A stretch of DNA of 64,000 bases from JAGVPT01 sp035505655. Lineage in GTDB: Bacteria; Bacteroidota; Ignavibacteria; UBA10030; UBA8401. Made by a program: the position numbers and the translations under genes. How positions within the stretch are numbered: position 1 is the first letter of the stretch; each line of letters starts with the position of its first letter. Below are positions 45,303 to 53,733 of this stretch, piece by piece. The stretch lies in NCBI GenBank assembly GCA_035505655.1, contig DATJQP010000025.1, positions 1-64,000 on the forward strand. The letters run 5' to 3'. The notes under the pieces were generated by a model. It ran no database searches. It was not told the origin of the DNA and saw nothing but the letters and a program-made list of their open reading frames with translations.

Positions 45303-45761
45303 TTGGCAGTCAGACTTCGACTACAACGGATGGGCAAGAAAAAGCAGCCCGTCTATAAGATCGTAGCTGTGGATTCCCGCACGAAGCGGGACGGGCGGTT
45401 CATCGACGCGGTGGGTTCCTACGACCCGCGCACGAACCCGATGACCATCAACCTCAAAGAGGAACGGGTGTTCCACTGGCTCGAGCGCGGCGCTCAGCCG
45501 ACGGATACGGTGAAAAACCTCCTGAGCCGGAAGGGACTTTGGCTCCGATGGTCGCTGAAGAAGAAGAAGGCGGACGAAGCGACAATTACTGCGGCAGTAG
45601 AAAAGTGGCAGATGGTGCAGGCCGGGAAGGCGCAGAAGGAGAACGAGCGGAAAGCCCGCCGCAACGCCTTGCAGAAGAAAAAGAAGGCGACGGCAGCGGA
45701 AACGCAGCCGGCCGCCCCGGCGGCTCCGGAAGCAGCCGCTCCGGCAGCGCCCCAGGCATAG
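45303..45761 (+). CDS. rpsP: 30S ribosomal protein S16 with Ala-rich tail
   Basis: 152 residues from TTG 45303, supported by GGAGA at 45291-45295 and by the family N terminus (M)AVRLRLQRMGKKKQPVYKIV. The S16 core occupies ~1-85. The remaining part is a basic helix followed by an Ala/Pro/Glu-rich tail (ETQPAAPAAPEAAAPAAPQA), nearly doubling the usual ~80-90 length. Similar tails occur in other Bacteroidota. Confidence 0.96.
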   Translation: MAVRLRLQRMGKKKQPVYKIVAVDSRTKRDGRFIDAVGSYDPRTNPMTINLKEERVFHWLERGAQPTDTVKNLLSRKGLWLRWSLKKKKADEATITAAVEKWQMVQAGKAQKENERKARRNALQKKKKATAAETQPAAPAAPEAAAPAAPQA

Positions 45762-45858
45762 GCGGCCTCCGGTTTGGAGGATGGCTGTTCACTCCGGCAT
45801 TTTGACACGGCGATGACGATGGATATGCGATACTTTACGAACAGGTCGGGAGGATTCC

Positions 45859-46089
45859 ATGCGGGAATTTATCGAATACATCGCAAAGCAGCTTGTCGAC
45901 AACCCGGAGTCGGTGGTCATCACCGATGAGGAAAAAGAGGGTAAGCTGATATTCAAGATCAAGGTTGGGGAGGCGGATGTAGGCAAGATCATCGGCAAGA
46001 AGGGACGGACGGCGCAGTCGATGCGCGTGCTCTTGAGTGCCGTCGCCGCCAAACAAGGGAAACGTGCAATGCTCGAGGTGCTTGACTAG
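45859..46089 (+). CDS. khpA: KH-domain RNA-binding protein KhpA
   Basis: 76 residues, a single type-II KH domain with the GxxG loop in VGKIIGKKGRTAQSMR. It lies between rpsP and rimM, the usual place of KhpA (YlqC), which pairs with KhpB in RNA binding. ATG preceded by GGGAGG. Confidence 0.95.
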   Translation: MREFIEYIAKQLVDNPESVVITDEEKEGKLIFKIKVGEADVGKIIGKKGRTAQSMRVLLSAVAAKQGKRAMLEVLD

Positions 46090-46091
46090 GT

Positions 46092-46661
46092 GTGCAAAGC
46101 AGCCGACACACCGGCGTGGACGCGGTGAAAAACGAAACGGGCGGCCAGCTCTGTGCAGCCGGCCTCATCGCAAAGGCATTTGGCATTAAGGGGGAGGTGA
46201 AGATTCGATCGTACTCCCGGGGTATCGAAGAGTTCAAAGCACTCGGTTCGGTACTTGTCGGAAGGAACGAGAGGGAAGTTGTCAGAAGGGAGATTGAGGA
46301 GGTCGTTGCGCGGGGGGAAGATCTCTACATACGATTTCGGGACACCGGTGACCGGAACGCTGCTGAACAACTGATCGGTCACTTTTTGTTTGTGGAAGAA
46401 TCGGACCGGCGGTCTCTCGCCTCCGGCCAGTATTTTGTCGATGACCTTGTCGGTCTCGAGGTGCGGAACCGGGCGGGCCGATCCCTCGGCACCGTGAAAG
46501 AGGTCCTCAGTTATCCCGCCCACGATGTCTACGTCATCCGCTCACGCGGAACGGACGTCATGGTGCCGGCGGTGCGCGAGATCGTTACGGCGGTCGACAT
46601 GAAGAGCCGGGTGATGATCATCGATCCGCCCGAAGGCCTTTTCGGAGGGACGGCGCTGTGA
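46092..46661 (+). CDS. rimM: ribosome maturation factor RimM
   Basis: 189 residues if started at GTG 46092; GTG 46119 or 46125 are alternatives, and the family part begins at about residue 19 (GQLCAAGLIAKAFGIKGEVKI). The second half has the PRC-barrel (YFVDDLVGLEVRNRAGRSLG, VMVPAVREIVTAVDMKSRVM). It assists 30S head assembly around S19. Its end overlaps trmD by four bases. Confidence 0.94.
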   Translation: MQSSRHTGVDAVKNETGGQLCAAGLIAKAFGIKGEVKIRSYSRGIEEFKALGSVLVGRNEREVVRREIEEVVARGEDLYIRFRDTGDRNAAEQLIGHFLFVEESDRRSLASGQYFVDDLVGLEVRNRAGRSLGTVKEVLSYPAHDVYVIRSRGTDVMVPAVREIVTAVDMKSRVMIIDPPEGLFGGTAL

Positions 46662-47344
46662 GCATCCGCATCGACATCCTCACGGGTCTTCCGAAGCTGC
46701 TCGCGAGTCCGCTCAGCGAGAGCATCCTGAAGATCGCGCAGGAAAAGAAGCTCGCGGAGATCGTCGTCCACGATCTCCGGAAGTTTACGCACGACAAGCA
46801 CCACACCCTTGACGAGTCGCCGTACGGGGGAGGCGCCGGGATGATCATGAAGCCCGAGCCGGTCTTCGAATGCGTCGAATCGCTGACGGCCGAGCGGAAG
46901 TACGACGAGATCGTCTATGTCACGGCGGACGGTGAGCCGTTCACTCAGAAGGTTGCCAACGAGCTCTCGCTGGCCTCGAACCTCATCATCCTCTGCGGCC
47001 ATTACAAAGGAGTCGATGAGCGCGTGAGAACGGGGCTCATTACGCGGGAGATTTCGATCGGCGACTATGTTCTCACGGGGGGGGAACTCGCAGCGCTCGT
47101 CGTCGCGGATGCCGTCGTGAGGCTTGTGCCCGGGGTCATCGGAGACGGCGAGTCGGCACTCACCGATTCGTTTCAGGATGGACTGCTCGACAGTCCTCAC
47201 TACACCAGGCCGCCGGAGTTTCGGGGGATGAAAGTCCCGGACGTCCTGCTCTCGGGGAATCACAAAGAGATTTCGGAATGGCGCGAGGAAGAGCGCGTCA
47301 GACGGACGGCCGAGCGACGGAAGGATTTGATTCAGAAAAAATAA
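46658..47344 (+). CDS. trmD: tRNA (guanine-37-N1)-methyltransferase
   Basis: 228 residues from GTG 46658 (overlap GTGA with rimM). SPYGGGAGMIMKPEP, ILCGHYKGVDERV and the knot segment EISIGDYVLTGGELAALV are diagnostic of TrmD, which methylates G37 of tRNAs with SAM to prevent frameshifting. The C terminus is basic and short, as in many Bacteroidota. Confidence 0.98.
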   Translation: MSIRIDILTGLPKLLASPLSESILKIAQEKKLAEIVVHDLRKFTHDKHHTLDESPYGGGAGMIMKPEPVFECVESLTAERKYDEIVYVTADGEPFTQKVANELSLASNLIILCGHYKGVDERVRTGLITREISIGDYVLTGGELAALVVADAVVRLVPGVIGDGESALTDSFQDGLLDSPHYTRPPEFRGMKVPDVLLSGNHKEISEWREEERVRRTAERRKDLIQKK

Positions 47345-47369
47345 CAACCTCAAGGAACGGAGTTCTGCA

Positions 47370-47711
47370 ATGAGCAAGATTCAACTGGTCGAAGCGACCC
47401 AAATGAAGACGAACATCCCCGAGTTCACAACCGGGGACACCCTCAACATCCATGTCCGCGTCGTCGAGGGGGACAAAGAACGCATCCAGCAATTCCAGGG
47501 GGTCGTCATCGGCAAGCGGGGCTCCGGCCTCGGCTCGACCTTTACGATCAGAAAGATCTCGGACGGCGTCGGTGTTGAAAGGATCTTCCCGACCCACTCT
47601 CCGCGCATCGCCAAGATCGAGAAGGTGAAGACGAGCAAGGTCCGGCGGGCGAAGCTTTATTATCTCCGCGAGCTCGCGGCGAAACAAATACGTCAGAAGA
47701 CCAGTGCCTGA
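47370..47711 (+). CDS. rplS: 50S ribosomal protein L19
   Basis: 113 residues. FTTGDTLNIHVRVVEGDKERIQ, FQGVVIGKRGSGLGSTFTIRK and VERIFPTHSPRIAKIEKVK are the L19 core; it sits at the subunit interface. Its last eight bases overlap the start of the mqnA-like gene. The intrinsic terminator for the ribosomal operon lies 86 bp downstream, inside that next gene. Confidence 0.98.
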   Translation: MSKIQLVEATQMKTNIPEFTTGDTLNIHVRVVEGDKERIQQFQGVVIGKRGSGLGSTFTIRKISDGVGVERIFPTHSPRIAKIEKVKTSKVRRAKLYYLRELAAKQIRQKTSA

Positions 47712-48516
47712 AACAACCGTGCCCGGGGCAAACTACCGCATCAACGCCCTGCCGGATCTCTACTGTCTGCCGATCGTCCACGGCCTTCAACAACCCGAAA
47801 GTCCCGCTTCTGCGGGACTTTTGTTTGAGAGCGCCGGAGTGAACACGGAGCGTCTCCTCGCCGGCGAATGCGATGCCGCCATCATCGGCGCGATCGAGTA
47901 TGCACGGAACAGCTCGGACCTTACCCTCATCCCGTCCGTCGGCGTCAGTTCGCGGGGCGAAAGCCGCACGGTGCTCCTCTGTCTCAACCGGGACATTAGA
48001 AAAATATCCAGCGTCGCGACCGGCATCGTCTCTTCGTCGGAGATTGTCCTCACGAAGCTCATCCTCTCCGAGAAGTACGAACAGGATGTCGCGTTCGTGC
48101 CGGTCATCGGCTCCCTCGAACAGATGCTGTCCAAGGCCGATGCCGCGCTGCTCACCGGAGACGCCATCCTTCGGTCCGGCTGGAGCGGACCGATGCTCGA
48201 CCTTGTCGACGAATGGTCCGATCTAACCGACCTTCCGTTTGTCCATGCATGCTGCGCGGTCCGAACGGAGAAGGGAAGCGCCCGGCTCTCGGAGCTCCTC
48301 CTCTCATCGCAGGAGGAAGGCGTCCGCTCGATCCGGAGCATCGCCACCGAGCGTTCCAGAATTCTCTCCCGTTCGGCGGACTCCCTCGAACAACAGCTTG
48401 AGGTCTACTCGTACGGCTTTGACGAAGAAGCGAGGGAAGGGCTCGGCGAGTTCTATCGCTATGCATTCTACCTCGGCCTCCTCCCCGATGTGCCGGAGAT
48501 CAATCTGTTCTCCTGA
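47704..48516 (+). CDS. mqnA: MqnA/MqnD-like menaquinone biosynthesis protein
   Basis: 270 residues from GTG 47704. The periplasmic-binding-protein-like fold of the futalosine pathway is recognisable: YRINALPDLYCLPIVHGL, LLAGECDAAIIGAIEYAR, IPSVGVSSRGESRTVLL, ADAALLTGDAIL, LVDEWSDLTDLPFVHACC and the C-terminal helix GEFYRYAFYLGLL. MqnA removes water from chorismate; MqnD, a related fold, acts later, and I favour MqnA from the N-terminal pattern. The start overlaps rplS by eight bases. The reading frame contains a perfect intrinsic terminator (47798-47825) encoding ESPASAGLLF, so expression from the rplS mRNA may be low, or the true start may lie downstream. Confidence 0.72.
   Translation: MPETTVPGANYRINALPDLYCLPIVHGLQQPESPASAGLLFESAGVNTERLLAGECDAAIIGAIEYARNSSDLTLIPSVGVSSRGESRTVLLCLNRDIRKISSVATGIVSSSEIVLTKLILSEKYEQDVAFVPVIGSLEQMLSKADAALLTGDAILRSGWSGPMLDLVDEWSDLTDLPFVHACCAVRTEKGSARLSELLLSSQEEGVRSIRSIATERSRILSRSADSLEQQLEVYSYGFDEEAREGLGEFYRYAFYLGLLPDVPEINLFS
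47798..47825 (+). terminator. intrinsic terminator inside the mqnA reading frame
   Basis: AAAGTCCCGC (47798-47807) and GCGGGACTTT (47812-47821) form a perfect 10-bp stem with loop TTCT, followed by TTTTGTTT. It lies 86 bp after the rplS stop, where the ribosomal-protein operon would be expected to end, and is translated as part of MqnA. Confidence 0.85.
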
Positions 48517-48607
48517 AGAACCTCCATCCTTGTTGCGGCCAGCGCCGCCGAATCCGGCTCTCTCCTTCTGAGCCGTGAAGATCGTCCGGACCGGGCGAAA
48601 CGCGCGG

Positions 48608-48638
48608 TTGAAACTCTCGCAAAATCGGAGTAACTTGA
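48608..48638 (+). promoter_or_regulatory. promoter for recN, possibly leaderless
   Basis: TTGAAA (48608-48613), 17-bp spacer, TAACTTGA (48631-48638). The predicted start, about 11 bases after the first T of the second element, falls on the recN ATG at 48642. No ribosome-binding site is clearly visible. Confidence 0.45.
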
Positions 48639-48641
48639 CCC

Positions 48642-50381
48642 ATGCTCCGCTCCCTCTACATCAAACAATACGCCCTCATCGAAGAAATCAACGTGGAGTT
48701 TGAGCGGGGTCTCAACATCCTGACGGGCGAAACGGGAGCCGGAAAGTCGATTCTCATCGATGCCCTGGGATTGCTTCTGGGGGACCGGGCGAGCGCCGAA
48801 GTGGTGCGAAAAGGGGCCGAAAAGGCGGTCGTCGAGGGGACTTTCGCGATAAACGGATCGGCAGAGGTGATAAACCTCCTGAAGGGGAACGGCATCGAGG
48901 CGACGGACGAACTCATCGTCCGGCGGGAAATATCGACGAAGGGACAGCATCGCTGCTTCATCAACGACTCACCGGTTCCGCTCACGCTCCTCAAGTCGAT
49001 CGGCGACATTCTCGTCGACCTTCACGGCCAGCACGATCATCAGGCGCTGCTCCGTCCCGAGACCCACATTGAGTTTCTCGACGATTTCGGGGACCACCTC
49101 CGCGAGCTGTCGGCCTATCGGAAGTCCTACCAGGCGTTGACGATTCTCCTGGCGAAGAAGCGCGGGATGGCGGAGCAGGTGAAGAGGTTCGAGGAGAAAA
49201 GAGACCTCAATGAATTTCAGCTCCGGGAGATCGATGCCCTCAATCCCCGGAAGGGGGAAGAAGAGGCGCTCGGGGCGGAGCTCCGGATTCTCGAGAACGG
49301 AGAGAGACTTCATCAGATGACGGCTGAGTTGAACCGGCTCCTCTCCGAAGGGAGCGAGGGTGAGCCTTCCGTTCATGACAATCTTGTTCTCGCCCGCAAG
49401 CAGATCGAAGCGCTCAATGGCATTGATCCCGCATTCAACGACGCGGCGGGAGAAGCGAAGTCGGCGGAGATCATCGTCGAGGAGCTCGCGAAGTTCATCC
49501 AGCGGTACAGCTCACGGATTGAAATAAACCCCCAACGGCTCGAAGAGCTCCGTGAACGCCTGGGACGCCTCTCGCTCCTGAAGAAAAAGTACGGCGGATC
49601 GGTCGAGGCAATCCTCGACCATAGGGCGAAAGTCGCCGCCGAGCTCGAGTTGGTCACCAACTATGATAAGGAGCTCCGTGCGGTCGAGTCGGGCATTGAA
49701 GAAGAACGCCGGGAATGTTCCGTCGCAGCGGCATCGTTGAGTGCGCGCCGGCAGGAGGCCGCGAAGAAGATTTCAAAGAGCGTTGTCTCGGCCCTCGCAG
49801 AGCTCGGGATTTCCAGCGCACGATTCAGCGTGGAAATCCGGCAGATTCCTTTCGTCCCCGGTGAATCCGGGGATGACGACGCGCGACCGTTCGTGCGGCT
49901 TGAGAAGCGGACTGTCGCCGCAACGCCAAAAGGGATCGACGACGTCGAATTCTACCTCTCCACGAACGTCGGAGAAGACCTCAAGCCCCTTGCCAAAGTT
50001 GCCTCCGGAGGCGAAGTTTCCAGGGTGATGCTTGCGTTGAAGTCCGCGCTTGCCCAGTCGGACAAGACTCCACTGCTGATCTTTGACGAGATCGATGTCG
50101 GGGTGAGCGGCCGCATCGGGCAGGCGGTCGGGTTGAGCCTGAAGAAGCTTTCGTTGCTCCATCAGATTATCGCCATCACGCACCTCCCGCAGATTGCAGG
50201 ACTCGCGGAGACGCACTTCGCGGTTGAAAAGAAGGAGGATGGTTCCCGCACCTCGACACGTCTCAGGAAACTGGGACTCGAGGACCGGGTGAGGGAAGTC
50301 GCAAAACTCATGAGCGGCGAAAAAGTGACGGAAGCGGGCTTGAAGGGGGCACGAGAGCTTATGGGGATTGAAAAGAAGTAA
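48642..50381 (+). CDS. recN: DNA repair protein RecN
   Basis: 579 residues. SMC-like: N-terminal Walker A GETGAGKSILIDALGLLLG, hinge-like coiled coils (~150-370), C-terminal VASGGEVSRVMLALKSAL signature and Walker B LLIFDEIDVGVSGRIGQAVG, then AITHLPQIAGLAETHF. It acts in double-strand-break repair. LDLHGQHDHQALL-type segment (VDLHGQHDHQALL) is typical of the family. Confidence 0.97.
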   Translation: MLRSLYIKQYALIEEINVEFERGLNILTGETGAGKSILIDALGLLLGDRASAEVVRKGAEKAVVEGTFAINGSAEVINLLKGNGIEATDELIVRREISTKGQHRCFINDSPVPLTLLKSIGDILVDLHGQHDHQALLRPETHIEFLDDFGDHLRELSAYRKSYQALTILLAKKRGMAEQVKRFEEKRDLNEFQLREIDALNPRKGEEEALGAELRILENGERLHQMTAELNRLLSEGSEGEPSVHDNLVLARKQIEALNGIDPAFNDAAGEAKSAEIIVEELAKFIQRYSSRIEINPQRLEELRERLGRLSLLKKKYGGSVEAILDHRAKVAAELELVTNYDKELRAVESGIEEERRECSVAAASLSARRQEAAKKISKSVVSALAELGISSARFSVEIRQIPFVPGESGDDDARPFVRLEKRTVAATPKGIDDVEFYLSTNVGEDLKPLAKVASGGEVSRVMLALKSALAQSDKTPLLIFDEIDVGVSGRIGQAVGLSLKKLSLLHQIIAITHLPQIAGLAETHFAVEKKEDGSRTSTRLRKLGLEDRVREVAKLMSGEKVTEAGLKGARELMGIEKK

Positions 50382-50411
50382 CTCCTCACACACCACCAGC
50401 GCACCAAGGGA

Positions 50412-51863
50412 ATGCCGCTCCAGATCTATAACACGCTCACCCGCACAAAGGAAGAGTTCACGCCGCTTCATCCCGGGATCGTCGGAATGTATGTTTGCGG
50501 GCCGACAGTCTACAGCGACTCTCATATCGGGCACGGGAAAAGTTACGTATCATTCGATATCGTCGCCCGCTACCTGAGGTACCTCGGCTATAAGGTACTC
50601 TACGTCCAGAACATCACGGATGTCGGACATCTCCTGGACGACGGCGAAGACCGGATGCTGAAGCAGTCGAGGCTCGAGAAGATCCATCCGATGCAAATCG
50701 CGGAGACGATCACCCGGAGCTACTTCGAGGATATGGACGCTCTCAACATTTCGCGCCCGGACATTTCACCGCGCGCATCCGGTCACATCATCGAGCAGAT
50801 CGAGGTCGTCAAGCAACTCCTTGCAAAAGGGTATGCCTACGAGGTCAATGGCTCGGTCTATTTCGACGTGCGGAAGTTCAAGGAGTACGGAAAACTATCC
50901 GGTCGTTCGCTCGACGCGATGAAGGAGGGGACCCGTGTCGAGGTGAAATCGGAGAAGCGGAATCCGGAAGATTTCGCACTCTGGAAGAACGCCGAGCCGG
51001 AGCATATCATGCGGTGGCCCAGTCCTTGGGGCGTCGGATTCCCCGGCTGGCATGTCGAGTGTTCTGCGATGTCCATGAAGTACCTCGGGGAAACCTTCGA
51101 CATCCACGGGGGAGGGATGGACAATCAGTTTCCCCATCACGAATGCGAAATCGCACAGAGCGAGAGCGCGACCGGAAAGCCTTTCGTGAAGTACTGGATC
51201 CATAACAATCTTGTGACGGTCAACGGCCAGAAGATGTCGAAATCGCTCGGCAACTTCGTGACCCTGAAGGCTGCGTTCAAGAAATTCGATCCGGCGGTCA
51301 TACGGTTCTTCATCCTCCAGAGTCACTACCGCAGCACGCTCGACTTCAGCGAAGAAGCCGTTGAAGCGTCGAAGACTGGGCTGGCGAAACTTCGGACTAC
51401 GGTCGCTCGACTGCACGAGGCCCTGGAATCGGGGCGGAGGAATTCCGCCTTCGGCAGCGCCGTGAAAGAGCTTGGGCCGATCCGGACGGCTTTCACGGAA
51501 GCGATGGATGATGATTTCAACACCCCGAAGGGGATCGCGACGCTCTTCGAGCTTGTCTCGATTGTCAACGAGTGGCTCGAGCCGGGCAAACTTCCTTCCG
51601 AGGCGACGGTCGCGGAGGCGGTGCAAATCTTCGATGACTTCGGAGCGCGGGTTCTGGGGATCATCCCTGCCGGCGCCCCGGCAGCCGGGAGTTCGGACGC
51701 CGCGACGGAACGAGGTCTTGTGGAGCTTATCCTCGAACTCCGGAAGGAGGCACGGGCTACGTCCCAGTGGCGGACAGCGGATCAGATACGGAAAGGCCTT
51801 GAAGCACTTGCCATCAAGGTCGAAGACAGGAAAGACGGGACGACGACGTGGAAAAAGGGCTAG
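50412..51863 (+). CDS. cysS: cysteinyl-tRNA synthetase
   Basis: 483 residues. The first zinc Cys is in YVCGPTVYSDSHIGHGKSYV, which also gives the HIGH motif. Later zinc ligands are WHVECSAMS and HHECEIAQSE, and the KMSKS loop is NGQKMSKSLGNFVTL. Cytoplasmic. A ~120-residue C-terminal helical domain follows. It lies 30 bp after recN. Confidence 0.98.
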   Translation: MPLQIYNTLTRTKEEFTPLHPGIVGMYVCGPTVYSDSHIGHGKSYVSFDIVARYLRYLGYKVLYVQNITDVGHLLDDGEDRMLKQSRLEKIHPMQIAETITRSYFEDMDALNISRPDISPRASGHIIEQIEVVKQLLAKGYAYEVNGSVYFDVRKFKEYGKLSGRSLDAMKEGTRVEVKSEKRNPEDFALWKNAEPEHIMRWPSPWGVGFPGWHVECSAMSMKYLGETFDIHGGGMDNQFPHHECEIAQSESATGKPFVKYWIHNNLVTVNGQKMSKSLGNFVTLKAAFKKFDPAVIRFFILQSHYRSTLDFSEEAVEASKTGLAKLRTTVARLHEALESGRRNSAFGSAVKELGPIRTAFTEAMDDDFNTPKGIATLFELVSIVNEWLEPGKLPSEATVAEAVQIFDDFGARVLGIIPAGAPAAGSSDAATERGLVELILELRKEARATSQWRTADQIRKGLEALAIKVEDRKDGTTTWKKG

Positions 51864-51949
51864 AAACTTCATACATTCGTGTACAGCGGGCCGGATCCCG
51901 TGTAAACTTCCAGGTACAAGCTGCGTCTAACCTAGTGAAAGGAATATCA

Positions 51950-52711
51950 GTGCGAACGCTGCTATTCTTTTGTCTCTTCCTCATCCTGAGTTCTCCTATG
52001 GTAGCTCAGATCACGGCCGGCGACGAAGCGAACATCGAACCCCGGTACATCATCGACACTCCGACAGCGGGATTGCTCAAGCGCGGAGCGTTTGCGATGG
52101 ACGTCGATTTCTTTGAAAACGGCGGGATGACCGTGGGCCTTTCGGCGGGAGCGCTCGACCGCCTGAGCTTCGGAATCTCGTACGGCGGGACCGGCATTAT
52201 CGGGAGCGGCGATATCGCTATGCAGAAGCTCCCCGGCGTCAACGTGAAGTTCCGGCTGTTCGATGAGACGATGGCGATGCCGGCCATCGCTCTCGGGTTC
52301 GACTCGCAGGGAAAAGAGGGATACATCGACAGCACCCAGCGATTCACGATCAAGTCTCGCGGCTTCTTCGCTGCCGGGAGCAAGAACTACTCGATCGCCG
52401 GCAACCTTTCGGTCCATGGCGGGGTAAACTACAGCCTGGAGAATCAGGACGGCAACAAGCACATGGACTTTTTCGTCGGCGGAGAAAAATCGCTCGGCTC
52501 CGATATCTCGCTCCTCTGTGAGTACGATTTCGGCACCAACGATAACAACGGAGCCGTCGGCAAAGGGCGGGGCTACCTCAACACGGGATTACGCTGGTCG
52601 TGGGGGAACGGCTTCACCCTCGGCTTCGACCTGAAAGACCTTGTGAAGAATCAGAACCAGGTCGTCGTCGGAAACAGAACCATTAAAGTGGAGTACGTAA
52701 GGACGATTTAA
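51950..52711 (+). CDS. predicted outer-membrane beta-barrel protein, unknown function
   Basis: 253 residues from GTG 51950, preceded by GAAAGGA; the frame is open upstream into cysS but only this start gives a signal peptide (VRTLLFFCLFLILSSPMVAQ). The mature part alternates short hydrophobic strands (GGMTVGLSAGALDRLSFGISYGG, SIAGNLSVHGGVNYSLEN, LLCEYDFGTNDNN, GRGYLNTGLRWSWGNGFTLGFDL) and lacks known enzymatic motifs. I recall similar 'EPRYIIDTPTAG' proteins in FCB genomes but cannot name a family. First of the cell-surface cluster. Confidence 0.75.
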   Translation: MRTLLFFCLFLILSSPMVAQITAGDEANIEPRYIIDTPTAGLLKRGAFAMDVDFFENGGMTVGLSAGALDRLSFGISYGGTGIIGSGDIAMQKLPGVNVKFRLFDETMAMPAIALGFDSQGKEGYIDSTQRFTIKSRGFFAAGSKNYSIAGNLSVHGGVNYSLENQDGNKHMDFFVGGEKSLGSDISLLCEYDFGTNDNNGAVGKGRGYLNTGLRWSWGNGFTLGFDLKDLVKNQNQVVVGNRTIKVEYVRTI

Positions 52712-52773
52712 CGGGGGGAATTGGAAGCTTCCTCAGGATGTTGTACTGAGTAGGTGTCATAGAGAGGAAGGGT

Positions 52774-53733
52774 ATGAGCATGAAAACGATCATGAAATAT
52801 TTTGGACTGCCGGGCCTTTTTGTTTCGGGGCTGATCTTCGCGGGGTGCTACACCCAACTCCAGTCGATGAACGGCGACGACGCTGATGGCAGCAACGACG
52901 ATCCCGATTCGTCATATGCGCAGGCGGTCGACACAGCGGACGGTGGACAGGCGGGCAACTATTTTGCCGACGATGATTACCGGGCGTGGCGCTACCGGAT
53001 GGCGTTTGACTATTACACACCCTCTCCGTACGGGTGGGGTGCTTCGTACGGCTACGACCCCTGGTATGATGACAACTGGTATCCGTATTATTCCTGGTAT
53101 GACGCCGGTTTCTGGTATCCGACACTCGTCTATCCGTATCCGTACTGGTATCCTCATCACGGGTATCACAACTACTTCTACGCCGGCTATTATGGAGGAT
53201 GGAACAGCTGGGGCGGCGGATATCACGGAGGCCTCGCTTCGGGCAGGCAGCGCTTCGTCGGAAACTCGCGCGGAACCGATGCCTTGTATCGCCCCCGGGG
53301 GTCGGCAGGGGCGGGACCATCGTCAGTCGCCTCGGGCGAAGCGACCGGAAGATCGCGGCCGTCGACGCCGACGGAGGCAGCACCGGCGCCGGCCAGGAGC
53401 AGAAGCCGGGCGAGTCAGGAAGTCCCATGGTGGGAACGGATGAACAATTCTTCCGCTGCAACTTCGGCGAGGAGCAGAGTCGCAACCGGATCGTCGTCGC
53501 CGCAATCGAGGGGTAATGTGAGGGGAGAGGCGAGAGCCTACCGAGCACAGCCCCGGCAGCGAGGACATTATAGCCGGCCCTCCGGATATGCGCCTCGAAG
53601 CGGTGCGCGGGCCCCGCAGGGAGCCCGGTCGCAGCGGCCTTCGGGAGGAGGGGCCCACGGCCAATCTCCGCGTTCATCACCGTCAGCTCCACGCGGAGGA
53701 GGTGGAGGCGGAAGAGGTTCAAGAGAGCGATGA
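52774..53733 (+). CDS. Tyr/Trp-rich lipoprotein
   Basis: 319 residues; GAGAGGAAGGGT precedes the ATG. The lipobox is LIFAGC, and the acylated Cys is followed by YTQLQS. After an acidic Asp/Ser stretch the region ~60-160 is dominated by Tyr, Trp, Pro, His and Gly (WYDDNWYPYYSWYDAGFWYP). The C-terminal half is a basic Arg/Ser/Gly/Pro low-complexity tail. No domain recognised. The next gene overlaps by four bases and begins with the same lipobox pattern, GCYTVLIS, so the two are co-translated and partly paralogous. Confidence 0.8.
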   Translation: MSMKTIMKYFGLPGLFVSGLIFAGCYTQLQSMNGDDADGSNDDPDSSYAQAVDTADGGQAGNYFADDDYRAWRYRMAFDYYTPSPYGWGASYGYDPWYDDNWYPYYSWYDAGFWYPTLVYPYPYWYPHHGYHNYFYAGYYGGWNSWGGGYHGGLASGRQRFVGNSRGTDALYRPRGSAGAGPSSVASGEATGRSRPSTPTEAAPAPARSRSRASQEVPWWERMNNSSAATSARSRVATGSSSPQSRGNVRGEARAYRAQPRQRGHYSRPSGYAPRSGARAPQGARSQRPSGGGAHGQSPRSSPSAPRGGGGGGRGSRER

